A DNA stretch of 64,000 nt, from the NCBI RefSeq assembly GCF_014641615.1, contig NZ_BMIB01000004.1:248001-312000 (forward strand), given 5' to 3'. Made by a program: the position numbers and the translations under genes. Under the pieces are notes generated by a model. That model was not told the DNA's origin, searched no databases, and worked only from the letters and a program-made list of their open reading frames with translations. The DNA comes from Filimonas zeae (GTDB lineage: Bacteria; Bacteroidota; Bacteroidia; Chitinophagales; Chitinophagaceae). Shown in pieces: positions 35,621 through 44,287 of the stretch (within the stretch, counting starts at the first letter, position 1; each line of letters opens with the position of its first letter).

Positions 35621-36286
35621 ATGAAAGCCCTGAAATTATCGTTAACCGCAATGATTGGAGTTTCGTTGTTAGTATCGTCCTGCAAAACCTGGAATAATAC
35701 CCAAAAGGGTGCAGCTATAGGTACGGGTGGTGGCGCTGCCGCTGGTGCAGTAATTGGTAAAGTATCTGGTAACACTGCCCTGGGTACCATTATTGGTGCT
35801 GCTGTAGGTGGTACTGCCGGTGCTATCATTGGCCGCAAAATGGACAAGCAGGCCGCTGAAATTAAAAACGAAGTGCCTACTGCAAAAGTAGAACGTGTTG
35901 AAGAAGGTATTACTGTAGAGTTTAGCAGCAAGATATTGTTTGGCTTTGACAGCTACAGCTTAACCGACGCATCCCGCGCTTCTTTAAGCCAGCTGGTAAC
36001 TGTGTTAAACAAATACCCCGACACCAACGTTGAGGTACAGGGACATACTGATAACAAGGGTACTGCTGAGTACAACGAAAAGCTGAGTAACCAGCGCGCA
36101 GAATCAGTAGCCAGTTATATTAAAGCCAACGGCATTGCTTCTTCAAGAGTAAATACCAGAGGTTTTGGTTTAACAGCCCCTAAGTATTCCAATGATACAG
36201 AAGACGGTCGTGCACAAAACCGCCGTGTAGAGTTTCTGATCACTGCGAATGAAAAAATGAAGTCTGACGCCCAGAAAGGCCAGTAA
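35621..36286 (+). CDS. OmpA-family lipoprotein with a glycine zipper
   Basis: The 221-residue protein has a lipoprotein signal (lipobox VSSC, Cys21), a Gly/Ala-rich glycine zipper (residues about 29-75, AAIGTGGGAAAGAV), and a C-terminal OmpA domain (VQGHTDNKGTAEYN and the NRRVEF end). It probably ties the outer membrane to peptidoglycan. It is a single gene with a bidirectional terminator at its 3' end, facing metZ. Confidence 0.9.
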   Translation: MKALKLSLTAMIGVSLLVSSCKTWNNTQKGAAIGTGGGAAAGAVIGKVSGNTALGTIIGAAVGGTAGAIIGRKMDKQAAEIKNEVPTAKVERVEEGITVEFSSKILFGFDSYSLTDASRASLSQLVTVLNKYPDTNVEVQGHTDNKGTAEYNEKLSNQRAESVASYIKANGIASSRVNTRGFGLTAPKYSNDTEDGRAQNRRVEFLITANEKMKSDAQKGQ

Positions 36287-36327
36287 TAAAGCATTTTATC
36301 CGACAAAGTCCGTCATTCTATGAGAAC

Positions 36328-36361
36328 AAAAAGGTGTACCGTTTACCGGCACACCTTTTTT
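36328..36361. terminator. Terminator between the OmpA-family gene and metZ
   Basis: AAAAAGGTGT and ACACCTTTTT form the outer stem, with inner ACCG/CCGG pairing around TTTA. A-run and T-run suit both directions. Confidence 0.75.
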
Positions 36362-36436
36362 ATTGGGAATATTTTACAATTTATAACCTAATCTGCTCTC
36401 CATAACAATTGCTACCGGTAGCAGAAATTGCAGTAT

Positions 36437-37606
36437 TTAACACTGCTCCAGCGCCTGCAGAATATCGTTTGCCAGATCATCTACATATTCCAGGCCTACT
36501 GACATTCTGATTAAGCCGGGTGTAATACCTACCGCCAGCTGATCTGCCGCACTCAATTTAGAGTGTGTGGTAGAAGCGGGGTGAGAAGCAATGGTACGGC
36601 TATCGCCCAGGTTAGAAGTCAGCGTAAGCAGCTTCAGCGAGTTCATAAACTTAACACCGCTTTCAAGCCCACCTTTAATTTCAAAAGTGAACAATCCACC
36701 GCCGCGGCTCATTTGCTTTTTAGCTATTTCGTAAGAAGGATGGCTGGGTAACATAGGATACTTTACCATGCTCAGCTTAGGATGCCCTTCCAGGCGTTTT
36801 GCCAGCGCTTCGGCATTATCGCAATGGCGCTGCATACGCACATCCAGTGTTTCCAGGCTCTTGGTAAGTACCCAGGCGTTGAACGGACTCATAGAAGGGC
36901 CTGTGTTGCGACAGAACAAGTAAATTTCGCGGATCATTTCCTTTTTACCCACTACAACACCACCCAGTACACGGCCCTGCCCGTCAATCCACTTGGTAGC
37001 AGAGTGAATAACCAGATCAGCACCAAATTCAATAGGGCGTTGCAGTGCTGGTGTAGCAAAGCAGTTGTCTACCACAAAAAGTATGTTATGCTTTTTAGCC
37101 AGTTTATTTACCTTTTCCATGTCTACTATATCCAGTCCGGGATTGGTAGGTGTTTCCAGATAAATCATTTTGGTATTGGGCTTAATCAGCTCTTCCCATT
37201 TGTCCTCCTCTCCTACATTGCCATAGCTATATTCAATACCCCATTTAGGAAAGTATTTGGTTAACAGTGTATGGGTAGAACCAAATACTGAAGCACAGCT
37301 GAGAATATGATCACCACTTTGTAAAAAGGTCATCATAGTACCAAAAATAGCGGCCATACCACTGGCACAGCTAAAACCAGCTTCAGCACCTTCCAGCGCC
37401 ACCATTTTATCGGTAAACTCCTGCACAGTAGGGTTACTGAAGCGCGTGTAAATATTATGATCGTTTGTTTCGTTAAATGCACCGCTCATATCTTCCGCAT
37501 TGTCAAAACGGAAACTGCTGGTTAAAAACAAAGGCGTGCTATGTTCCATCTCATCCGTAGTAGGCGTTTGAATACGGATGGCTTTAGTATTGAAATGATA
37601 AGACAT
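36437..37606 (-). CDS. metZ: O-succinylhomoserine sulfhydrylase (MetZ-like, trans-sulfuration family)
   Basis: The 389-residue PLP enzyme shows PLFLTSSF near residue 25, YTRFSNPTV, the PLP-binding region ASGMAA and YLETPTNPGLDIVD, and the catalytic lysine in HSATKW. It ends in MSVGLEY. It probably makes homocysteine from an activated homoserine and sulfide, which links it to the sulfate locus further right. Acetyl- versus succinyl-homoserine preference cannot be read. It follows an OsmC-type gene by 45 bases in the same operon. Confidence 0.88.
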   Translation of the reverse strand: MSYHFNTKAIRIQTPTTDEMEHSTPLFLTSSFRFDNAEDMSGAFNETNDHNIYTRFSNPTVQEFTDKMVALEGAEAGFSCASGMAAIFGTMMTFLQSGDHILSCASVFGSTHTLLTKYFPKWGIEYSYGNVGEEDKWEELIKPNTKMIYLETPTNPGLDIVDMEKVNKLAKKHNILFVVDNCFATPALQRPIEFGADLVIHSATKWIDGQGRVLGGVVVGKKEMIREIYLFCRNTGPSMSPFNAWVLTKSLETLDVRMQRHCDNAEALAKRLEGHPKLSMVKYPMLPSHPSYEIAKKQMSRGGGLFTFEIKGGLESGVKFMNSLKLLTLTSNLGDSRTIASHPASTTHSKLSAADQLAVGITPGLIRMSVGLEYVDDLANDILQALEQC

Positions 37607-37651
37607 CTTATAGTATAAAAGTGTTGTGAAATGTTGATTGTACAGAAAGCG

Positions 37652-38089
37652 TTATACGGTTACAGTGTTACCGTTTACCACCACTTTCCACTCCAGTTTA
37701 GCTCCGGCCAAACGCAGCGTTTCTGCCACGGAACAGTATTTATCAATAGACAGTTCTACCGCGCGGTAAGCCTTAACCTCGTCAACAGCGCCGGTTAACT
37801 CAAACACCAGTACTGCATGCTGCCACAGAGAAGGCTCTTTACCAGCTTCACGTTCTCCATCAATACTGATAGACAGATTCTGTAAATCCTGACGTTGCTT
37901 TTTCAGAATAGACACCACATCAACAGCACTGCAACCACCCAGCCCTGCCAGTAAAACCTGCATAGGTCTGAATCCATTGCCTGAGCCACCTTTATCAACC
38001 GGAATATCCATACGCAGCGTATGATTGTTAGCATCCGTTGCGGTAAATCCATAATCCCCATCTGTACGGGTTACTTGCATAGTTGGCAT
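37652..38089 (-). CDS. OsmC-family protein
   Basis: The 145-residue product has the two conserved cysteines of the OsmC/Ohr peroxidase fold (GGCSAVDVV and DKYCSVAET). The first ATG of the reading (38128) lies upstream of a -7 box at 38108-38115, so the start at 38089 is preferred (38080 is also possible). Members reduce organic peroxides or act as thiol-dependent sulfur carriers, which fits the adjacent metZ. The exact role is not known. Confidence 0.85.
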   Translation of the reverse strand: MPTMQVTRTDGDYGFTATDANNHTLRMDIPVDKGGSGNGFRPMQVLLAGLGGCSAVDVVSILKKQRQDLQNLSISIDGEREAGKEPSLWQHAVLVFELTGAVDEVKAYRAVELSIDKYCSVAETLRLAGAKLEWKVVVNGNTVTV

Positions 38090-38107
38090 AACCGAAAATT
38101 TGAAATG

Positions 38108-38115
38108 CAAAGATA
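38108..38115 (-). promoter_or_regulatory. -7 box of the OsmC/metZ operon
   Basis: The minus-strand sequence TATCTTTG fits TAnnTTTG and lies 18 bases upstream of the OsmC ATG at 38089. Confidence 0.55.
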
Positions 38116-38172
38116 AGGCAACAGCCAATGCCAGGCTAGTGCTGCTATTGCCCCTTGTAGTGGTTGTTAAGA

Positions 38173-39591
38173 TTATGTTAGCAGGGCTGGCTTTTCCTTA
38201 TACGTCTTCCATAAAAACTCGCCGTAGAGTGTATTGGCCCAGGCAAACCAGGAGCGGGTGTAGTTATAAGCATCATCTTTATGAAAAGATTCGTGCATAA
38301 AACCTGTGCCGGCATGGCTGGCGCGAAGCATATCCAGGCACTTTTTAATTTCGCTATCGCTGGTACTGGTTAAGCCACGCATAGTAATCCCCAGCGGCCA
38401 TATCATATTAACACCAACGTGCGGGCCGCCTATGCCCTCTCCTGCAATACCTTTAAAGAAATAGGGATTATTCTCTGAAAGCAGCATTTTACGGGTATTG
38501 ATGTATACCGGATCAGCCATACTAACAGCGCCCAGATAAGGCAAAGAAAGCAGGCTGGGCACATTGGCATCATCCATCAGATTATAACTGCCAAAACCGT
38601 TTACTTCATAAGCATATACTTTTCCATACTGCGGGTGCTGTACAACAGCATGCTTTTTTAATGCGGCCAGCACTTCATTGGCCAGTACATCCAGCTGTGC
38701 AGAAAGCACCACATCTCTGAAAAAGGTTCTCATGATAATAGCAGCCTGTTTCAGGCTCTCTACCGCAAAAAAGTTGGAGGGTATCAGAAAAGAAAACACC
38801 GTAGCATCATCGCTGGGGCGGAAAGCGGAACAGATAAGCCCCACGGGTTTAACCGGATAACCGTAGCCTCCCGACGGCATGGTATCTGTTGATTTTTCTG
38901 TTTTGCGCTGAAACGTATAAGGACCATCAAAAAACTTCCGTTGCTGCTCTCTGAAGGTTTCAAATGTTACGCGGATACTCTGCACCCAATCTGTGGTAAA
39001 AATGCTGTCATCACCCGTTTTTTTCCAGTAATGATAAGCCAGCCGTATAGGATAACACAGGGAATCTATCTCCCACTTGCGCTCGTGTACACCAGGCAGC
39101 ATCGTGGTCATATCATCTTTCCACTCACTTATCTGATTCTCATCTTTATAAAAAGCATTGGCATAGGGATCTTTCAGAATACATTTTACCTGGCGTGCTA
39201 TTACTCCTGCAATCATCAGTTGCAATGGCTTATCGCCTTTTACAAACTGCAGGTAAGGCCATACCTGTGCCGTGCTATCCCGCAGCCACATGGCATCTAT
39301 ATCGCCGGTAATAACATACGTATCCGGCTTGCCACGCCGGTTTTCATAATGTACTGTAGTGTCCAGGGTATTGGGAAAGCAGTTTTCAAATAACCAGCGG
39401 GTTTCTTTGTCGGCCACCTTACTTTTGAACTCAGCAATAGCGGCTTCTATGTTTTTACTGTGAAAACGTCGTGAGGAAGGTGCGGTTCTTACCACGGGAT
39501 AAGCGTCTGTGGTACCGGCAAAAGAAAACCTTCCGAGTGCAAGCCCAGCCCCCAGCAACCCCGTTGTTTTTAAAAACTCGCTTCTGTTCAT
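38173..39591 (-). CDS. GH125 exo-alpha-1,6-mannosidase
   Basis: The 472-residue protein has a signal peptide (MNRSEFLKTTGLL, Tat-like but without a clear RR) and the GH125 core: ITGDIDAMWLRDSTAQVWPY near residue 95, GGYGYPVKPVGLI, SAFRPSDDATVFSFLIP and GPHVGVNMIWPLG. GH125 enzymes remove alpha-1,6-mannose from N-glycans. It is the last gene of the seven-gene glycan operon, 64 bases after cutC. Confidence 0.93.
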   Translation of the reverse strand: MNRSEFLKTTGLLGAGLALGRFSFAGTTDAYPVVRTAPSSRRFHSKNIEAAIAEFKSKVADKETRWLFENCFPNTLDTTVHYENRRGKPDTYVITGDIDAMWLRDSTAQVWPYLQFVKGDKPLQLMIAGVIARQVKCILKDPYANAFYKDENQISEWKDDMTTMLPGVHERKWEIDSLCYPIRLAYHYWKKTGDDSIFTTDWVQSIRVTFETFREQQRKFFDGPYTFQRKTEKSTDTMPSGGYGYPVKPVGLICSAFRPSDDATVFSFLIPSNFFAVESLKQAAIIMRTFFRDVVLSAQLDVLANEVLAALKKHAVVQHPQYGKVYAYEVNGFGSYNLMDDANVPSLLSLPYLGAVSMADPVYINTRKMLLSENNPYFFKGIAGEGIGGPHVGVNMIWPLGITMRGLTSTSDSEIKKCLDMLRASHAGTGFMHESFHKDDAYNYTRSWFAWANTLYGEFLWKTYKEKPALLT

Positions 39592-39655
39592 ATACGATAG
39601 TAGTGAGGCAGCAACTTACCCAATTAACCACTTATGGCAATAACAATTGGGGTTA

Positions 39656-40384
39656 TTATTTAAGCGCCTGCTTTAAACTGCGCACCGCTTCCTCGTGTAC
39701 GGCGGGGTTAAGATAGTCCCGCTCCGCCACAAAAGCAGGATTTACAAACTGCATGTGGCTTTTTACCGTGGTACGGAGAGAGGCGTGAAACTCGCGCGCT
39801 TTTGTTTTTTCCCGTATAATATCCACATTCACAGGCAAAACCCCGCTGCCCGGCATGATAATAATGCGGTTACCTGCTGCAGCCACCAGCTTTCTGATCA
39901 CATCCAGCGCGTCCGTAGCTTTGGGCTGCTGACCCGAGGTGAGGATACGCGAGCAACCTGCCTCTATAATCACCTCCAGGCCTTCCAGTGCATCTCTGCA
40001 TCTGTCGAAAGCCCGATGAAAAGTAACCTGCATAGGCCCGGCTGCCTGTACAGCCAGTTCCGTTCGGCGGGCATCTACCTGCCCATCTGCCTGCAAAAAG
40101 CCCACAACCACCCCATCACATCCCAGCTGACGGCAAACAGCTATATCTTCCAGCATCAGCTCAAACTCCTCCTCTGTATACAAAAAATCTCCGCCACGTG
40201 CCCGGATGATAGGAAAAAGTGTAGTAGATAATTGCTCCCGGCATTTTTTTATAAGCCCGAAGGAGGGCGTAATGCCCCCTTCAGAGAGGCCTGCACATAA
40301 TTCAATTCTGTCTGCACCACCTTTTACCGCGCTTTGCGCAGTAATAAAATCAGTAACCGCTATTTCAATAATACTATTGGGCAT
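39656..40384 (-). CDS. cutC: CutC-family TIM-barrel protein
   Basis: The 242-residue protein has the CutC opening ITAQSAVKGGADRIELCAGL, then SFGLIKKC, VTFHRAFDRC and the ILTSGQQP segment. CutC is named for copper homeostasis, but that role is doubtful in bacteria. Here it overlaps the GH20 gene by 11 bases inside a glycan operon, so a role in glycan catabolism is more likely. That is inference from context. Confidence 0.9.
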   Translation of the reverse strand: MPNSIIEIAVTDFITAQSAVKGGADRIELCAGLSEGGITPSFGLIKKCREQLSTTLFPIIRARGGDFLYTEEEFELMLEDIAVCRQLGCDGVVVGFLQADGQVDARRTELAVQAAGPMQVTFHRAFDRCRDALEGLEVIIEAGCSRILTSGQQPKATDALDVIRKLVAAAGNRIIIMPGSGVLPVNVDIIREKTKAREFHASLRTTVKSHMQFVNPAFVAERDYLNPAVHEEAVRSLKQALK

Positions 40385-42017
40385 AACCTTTATTGTAATT
40401 CAGTTTCCAAAGCTCGTAGCGTTTTTGCTGGTATTGTAAACGGCTGGAAAAATCATCCCAGTCGCGCAACTCCTTTTTACTCCACAAAACCTCACATAAA
40501 GCAGCCAGGCGTGGCAATGCCTGATACATAACAGAAGAAGGATAATGCAGATACTCCGACCACATATTCGCCTGCGCCCCCAGCACAAATTGCTCCTGCT
40601 GTGTATGCTGCAAAGCAGTGGGTACCGGCTCATAACTGTATACCTTTTGCAACGGAAGGCAGCAACCAATAGTTACCGAATCTTCCTTTTCTTTAGATAA
40701 GGCCTGCGAATAATCGAAGTATGCGAACCCCGCAGGGGTCATAATTACATCATGATTCTGCTTTGCAGCTTCTATACCCCCTTCTTCACCGCGCCAGCTC
40801 ATAACAACTGCATTAGGTGCAAGTCCACCTTCCAGTATTTCATCCCACCCAATAATACTGCGTCCTTTACTGTTTACATATTTTTCAATACGCTGCACAA
40901 AATAGCTTTGCAGGCCGTGCTCATCTTTTAATCCCTTTTCCTGTATCAACTGCTGGGAGAATGCCGATTGCTTCCAGGCATCTTTAGGGCATTCATCTCC
41001 ACCAATATGAATATAGCGGGCAGGAAATAAAGCCATCACCTCATCTAACACATCCTGTAGAAATTGAAAAGTGTATTCCCGTGGACAAAACACATCAGAG
41101 AAAACACCCCAGGTTTCCTGTACCTTTTTTACAGGCAATGCTTTGTTTAATGTAGAAACCGGTGGCCGCATATAAGTTGCGGAATCGGGAAAACAACTCA
41201 GCTGCGGATAAGCGGCAATAGCGGCAGAAGCATGCCCCGGCATTTCTATTTCAGGAATGATAGTTATATAGCGACTAGCTGCATAAGCAACTACCTCTTT
41301 AATCTCCTCTTGCGTATAATATCCCCCGTAATAAGTATTGGTATTGGCTGTACCGGGAAAATGCCCAATGATGGTTCCATTTCTATACCCGCCTACAGTT
41401 GTAAGAAGGGGATACTTTTTAATTTCTATTCTCCACCCCTGATCATCAGTAAGATGCCAGTGGAAATAGTTCATCTTATGCCTTGCCAGGTTATCAATGT
41501 ACTTCTTAACAAAAGCTACCGGAAAAAAATGCCGGGTAACATCGAGGTGCATGCCCCGGTATTGAAAACGCGGGTAATCATAAATATCGGTAAATGGCAC
41601 CCGCAGGACAGTACTTTGCTGAACAGGAAGCAGTTGAATTAAAGTTTGTATGCCATAAAATACACCTTCTTTATCTCTGCCTGTGATGCTGACTCCCTTG
41701 CCATCCACGTGTAGTGTGTAGGCACCCGCTGGCGCCCCCTTCTCAGGCTCAATAGATAGCAATACGCGACCTTCTCCCGCTCCTTTTTCAACTACTATGT
41801 TTACCTGTAAAACCTCTTTCAGATATTCCTGCAGATAAGCGGCACTTTGCTGCAGACTGTCGTTTGTAAAAACAACAGTAGCACCGGCAGTTATTTCAAG
41901 GCTACCGCCAGAGACAGGCATATTTACCTGCACCGGCCGGGGAATAATAGACGGCTGCGCAAACGATACCTGTATTGTAAACAGAGAAAAAACCAAAACT
42001 TTATATAGATGATTCAT
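40374..42017 (-). CDS. GH20 beta-N-acetylhexosaminidase
   Basis: The 547-residue protein has a signal peptide (VFSLFTIQVSFAQ), an N-terminal GH20b domain (residues about 25-135), and the GH20 catalytic barrel with HIGGDECPKDAWK (the Asp-Glu pair), WHLTDDQGWRIEI and MPGHASAAIAAYP. It removes terminal beta-GlcNAc or GalNAc. Its 3' end overlaps cutC by 11 bases. The end of the protein lacks any extra domain. Confidence 0.95.
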   Translation of the reverse strand: MNHLYKVLVFSLFTIQVSFAQPSIIPRPVQVNMPVSGGSLEITAGATVVFTNDSLQQSAAYLQEYLKEVLQVNIVVEKGAGEGRVLLSIEPEKGAPAGAYTLHVDGKGVSITGRDKEGVFYGIQTLIQLLPVQQSTVLRVPFTDIYDYPRFQYRGMHLDVTRHFFPVAFVKKYIDNLARHKMNYFHWHLTDDQGWRIEIKKYPLLTTVGGYRNGTIIGHFPGTANTNTYYGGYYTQEEIKEVVAYAASRYITIIPEIEMPGHASAAIAAYPQLSCFPDSATYMRPPVSTLNKALPVKKVQETWGVFSDVFCPREYTFQFLQDVLDEVMALFPARYIHIGGDECPKDAWKQSAFSQQLIQEKGLKDEHGLQSYFVQRIEKYVNSKGRSIIGWDEILEGGLAPNAVVMSWRGEEGGIEAAKQNHDVIMTPAGFAYFDYSQALSKEKEDSVTIGCCLPLQKVYSYEPVPTALQHTQQEQFVLGAQANMWSEYLHYPSSVMYQALPRLAALCEVLWSKKELRDWDDFSSRLQYQQKRYELWKLNYNKGYAQ

Positions 42018-42043
42018 AGTGCAAACTGATCAGGTTAAAAATA

Positions 42044-44287
42044 TTAATTCGCCCCGCCCGGTATATCTTTTGGCAAAACACCCCATGTGGCAGAAGGCGT
42101 ACTACCCATTACAAACACCAGCTCTCCACCCTTTACAATATCTGCATGCCTGATAAAAGAGGCGGTGTAAGGCTTTCCGTTTAAAGTTGCTTTTTGAATA
42201 TATCTGTTTTTATCGCTTACTCCTTTAGCTATTACGGTAAACCGCTTTTGCTGTGGCAGTTGTATGCTCACCTTATCAAAGAGCGGCGCACCTATTACAT
42301 ATTCACCACTGGCCGCATTTACCGGATAAAAACCGATAGCACTCCAGATAAACCACGCGCTCATTTGTCCGCAATCTTCATTACCGCAAAGTCCGTCTGG
42401 CTGGTTCGTATACAGGTTCCGGGTAATATACCTTACACGGTCAGCCGTTTTGGCAGGCATACCTGCATAGTTATAGAGATAGGCAATATGATGACTGGGC
42501 TCGTTGCCATGCGCATACTGCCCTATTAAGCCGCTGATATCAGGAGAAGTGTTCTGCCCTTTTATTTCAGAGCTAATAGTAAACAGAGAATCCAGTTTGG
42601 TTACAAAAGGCGTTATGCCGCCATAGGCCTGAATAAGTCCGCTTACATCCTGCGGCACAAACCAGCTGTGCTGCCAGCTGTTGCCTTCTGTAAACATAGC
42701 TTTATCCGCATCATGCTCAGAATAATACGGATCGAAAGGGGTTACCCAGCTGCCATCTGCTTTTTTAGCACGCGCAAAGCCGATGGTACTATCGAAAAGA
42801 TTTTTCCAGGAGGCAGACCTTTTCATAAACATGGCATAATCATCCGGATTGCCTGCTTTTTTAGCTACCTGTGCAATACACCAATCATCAAAAGCATACT
42901 CCAGCGTAATGGTTACACTGCTGCCCATTTTATCCTGTGGCAGATAACCATACTGGCGGTACCAGTTGGTGCCGCGTATATCCTGCATAGCACTTTTTTT
43001 CATGGCTTCCAGAGCCTGCTTTGCATCTATGCCAGCAATGCCTTTGAGTACGGCATCTGCAACAATGGGAATACAGTGGTACCCCGTCATACAATTGGTT
43101 TCATTAAAATGCAAATCCCATACAGGTAGTAGCCCGTATTGCTTATAAAAATCCATGTAAGAGCGGATAATATGCGGCACTCTTTCCGGCTGAAGCAGGG
43201 TAAACAACGGACTTTCGGCACGGAACACATCCCATAAAGAACTTACGGAGTATACCGGATAATCTGCATGCGCCAGATTGCCTTTGGCATTTTTGTAATT
43301 GCCGTTAATATCATTAAACAATACAGGTGCTTCAAAGGAGTGATACAATGCTGTATAAAACACTTCCTTTAACTTGTTGTCGGAGGTAGTTACAGATACT
43401 TTGCTCAATGTACTTTCCCAGGCGGCTACCGCCTGTTCTTTTACCTTATCAAAAGTATGCCCCTTCTCTGCTGCCAGCGTAGCCAGTGCTCCTTCTTCAT
43501 TGGCATAGCTTAAAGATACCTGCATCTGAACCTGCTCATTCTCCGTTGTATTAAACAGCAGGCAGGCAACAGTGGCAGCACTTTTAGCTTCGCTGGCAGC
43601 AATAGCGCGGCCATTGGTAAACAGGCGTACCTGCTTTACAGGCTTACTTACGCGGACAGCAAAAAATACACGCTGATCTTTTGCCCAGCCAGTGGAATAG
43701 CGGTAACCCACAAACGTAAAAGAATCAATCTGCTTAAAATGGGTTTCCACCGGCTTATCCCAGTTAATAGCAAAACCCAGGTTAAAACGGATCATGGCAT
43801 TTTCAGCCCGGGGAAAGGTATAACGATGGTAACCGGTTCTTTCCGAAGCGGTGAGTTCCGCCTTGATGTTAAAATCATCCAGCACTACGCTGTAGTAGCC
43901 TGCACCTGCCTTTTCCCGGTCATGAGAAAAACGGCTGGTGATTTTATCAAAACCCGCAGGTTTATTTACAATGGGCAACACAGAAATATCAGCCAGATCG
44001 CCAATACCCGTGCCGCTTAAGTGGGTATGACTAAAACCGGCAATAACGCTATCACTGTAATGATAACCGCTGCACCAATCCCAGCCCTCTGTACCATTAT
44101 CCGGGCTCAACTGCACCATACCAAATGGCACTGTAACGCCGGGATAGGTATGACCATGGGCAGCTGTGCCAATAAACGGGTTTACATAGCTGCTGACTTT
44201 AGCAACCTTTACCTGTGAATAACTGGTAAGTAGACTTACCACAGCTGTTGCCGTAAACAACAAGCGGCGCCGGGGTTTATTTTTCAT
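42044..44287 (-). CDS. GH92 alpha-mannosidase
   Basis: The 747-residue reading starts at the ATG that begins a signal peptide (MKNKPRRRLLFTATAV); an upstream start at 44455 would add 56 unrelated residues. Seen: VNPFIGTAAHGHTYPGV, the FSHTHLSGTG segment, and the C-terminal catalytic region GNEDCGQMSAWFIWSAIGFYP. GH92 enzymes are calcium-dependent exo-alpha-mannosidases acting on high-mannose N-glycans; linkage cannot be read here. It overlaps the GH2 gene end by 11 bases. Confidence 0.93.
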   Translation of the reverse strand: MKNKPRRRLLFTATAVVSLLTSYSQVKVAKVSSYVNPFIGTAAHGHTYPGVTVPFGMVQLSPDNGTEGWDWCSGYHYSDSVIAGFSHTHLSGTGIGDLADISVLPIVNKPAGFDKITSRFSHDREKAGAGYYSVVLDDFNIKAELTASERTGYHRYTFPRAENAMIRFNLGFAINWDKPVETHFKQIDSFTFVGYRYSTGWAKDQRVFFAVRVSKPVKQVRLFTNGRAIAASEAKSAATVACLLFNTTENEQVQMQVSLSYANEEGALATLAAEKGHTFDKVKEQAVAAWESTLSKVSVTTSDNKLKEVFYTALYHSFEAPVLFNDINGNYKNAKGNLAHADYPVYSVSSLWDVFRAESPLFTLLQPERVPHIIRSYMDFYKQYGLLPVWDLHFNETNCMTGYHCIPIVADAVLKGIAGIDAKQALEAMKKSAMQDIRGTNWYRQYGYLPQDKMGSSVTITLEYAFDDWCIAQVAKKAGNPDDYAMFMKRSASWKNLFDSTIGFARAKKADGSWVTPFDPYYSEHDADKAMFTEGNSWQHSWFVPQDVSGLIQAYGGITPFVTKLDSLFTISSEIKGQNTSPDISGLIGQYAHGNEPSHHIAYLYNYAGMPAKTADRVRYITRNLYTNQPDGLCGNEDCGQMSAWFIWSAIGFYPVNAASGEYVIGAPLFDKVSIQLPQQKRFTVIAKGVSDKNRYIQKATLNGKPYTASFIRHADIVKGGELVFVMGSTPSATWGVLPKDIPGGAN

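Noticed and set aside
37607..37651. SAM riboswitch upstream of metZ
   Set aside because: The 45-base gap is too short and shows no SAM-riboswitch-like helices; the operon starts at the OsmC gene.
38173..39591. Tat-exported lipoprotein for GH125
   Set aside because: The N-terminus resembles a Tat signal but lacks a clear twin arginine, so only export is claimed.
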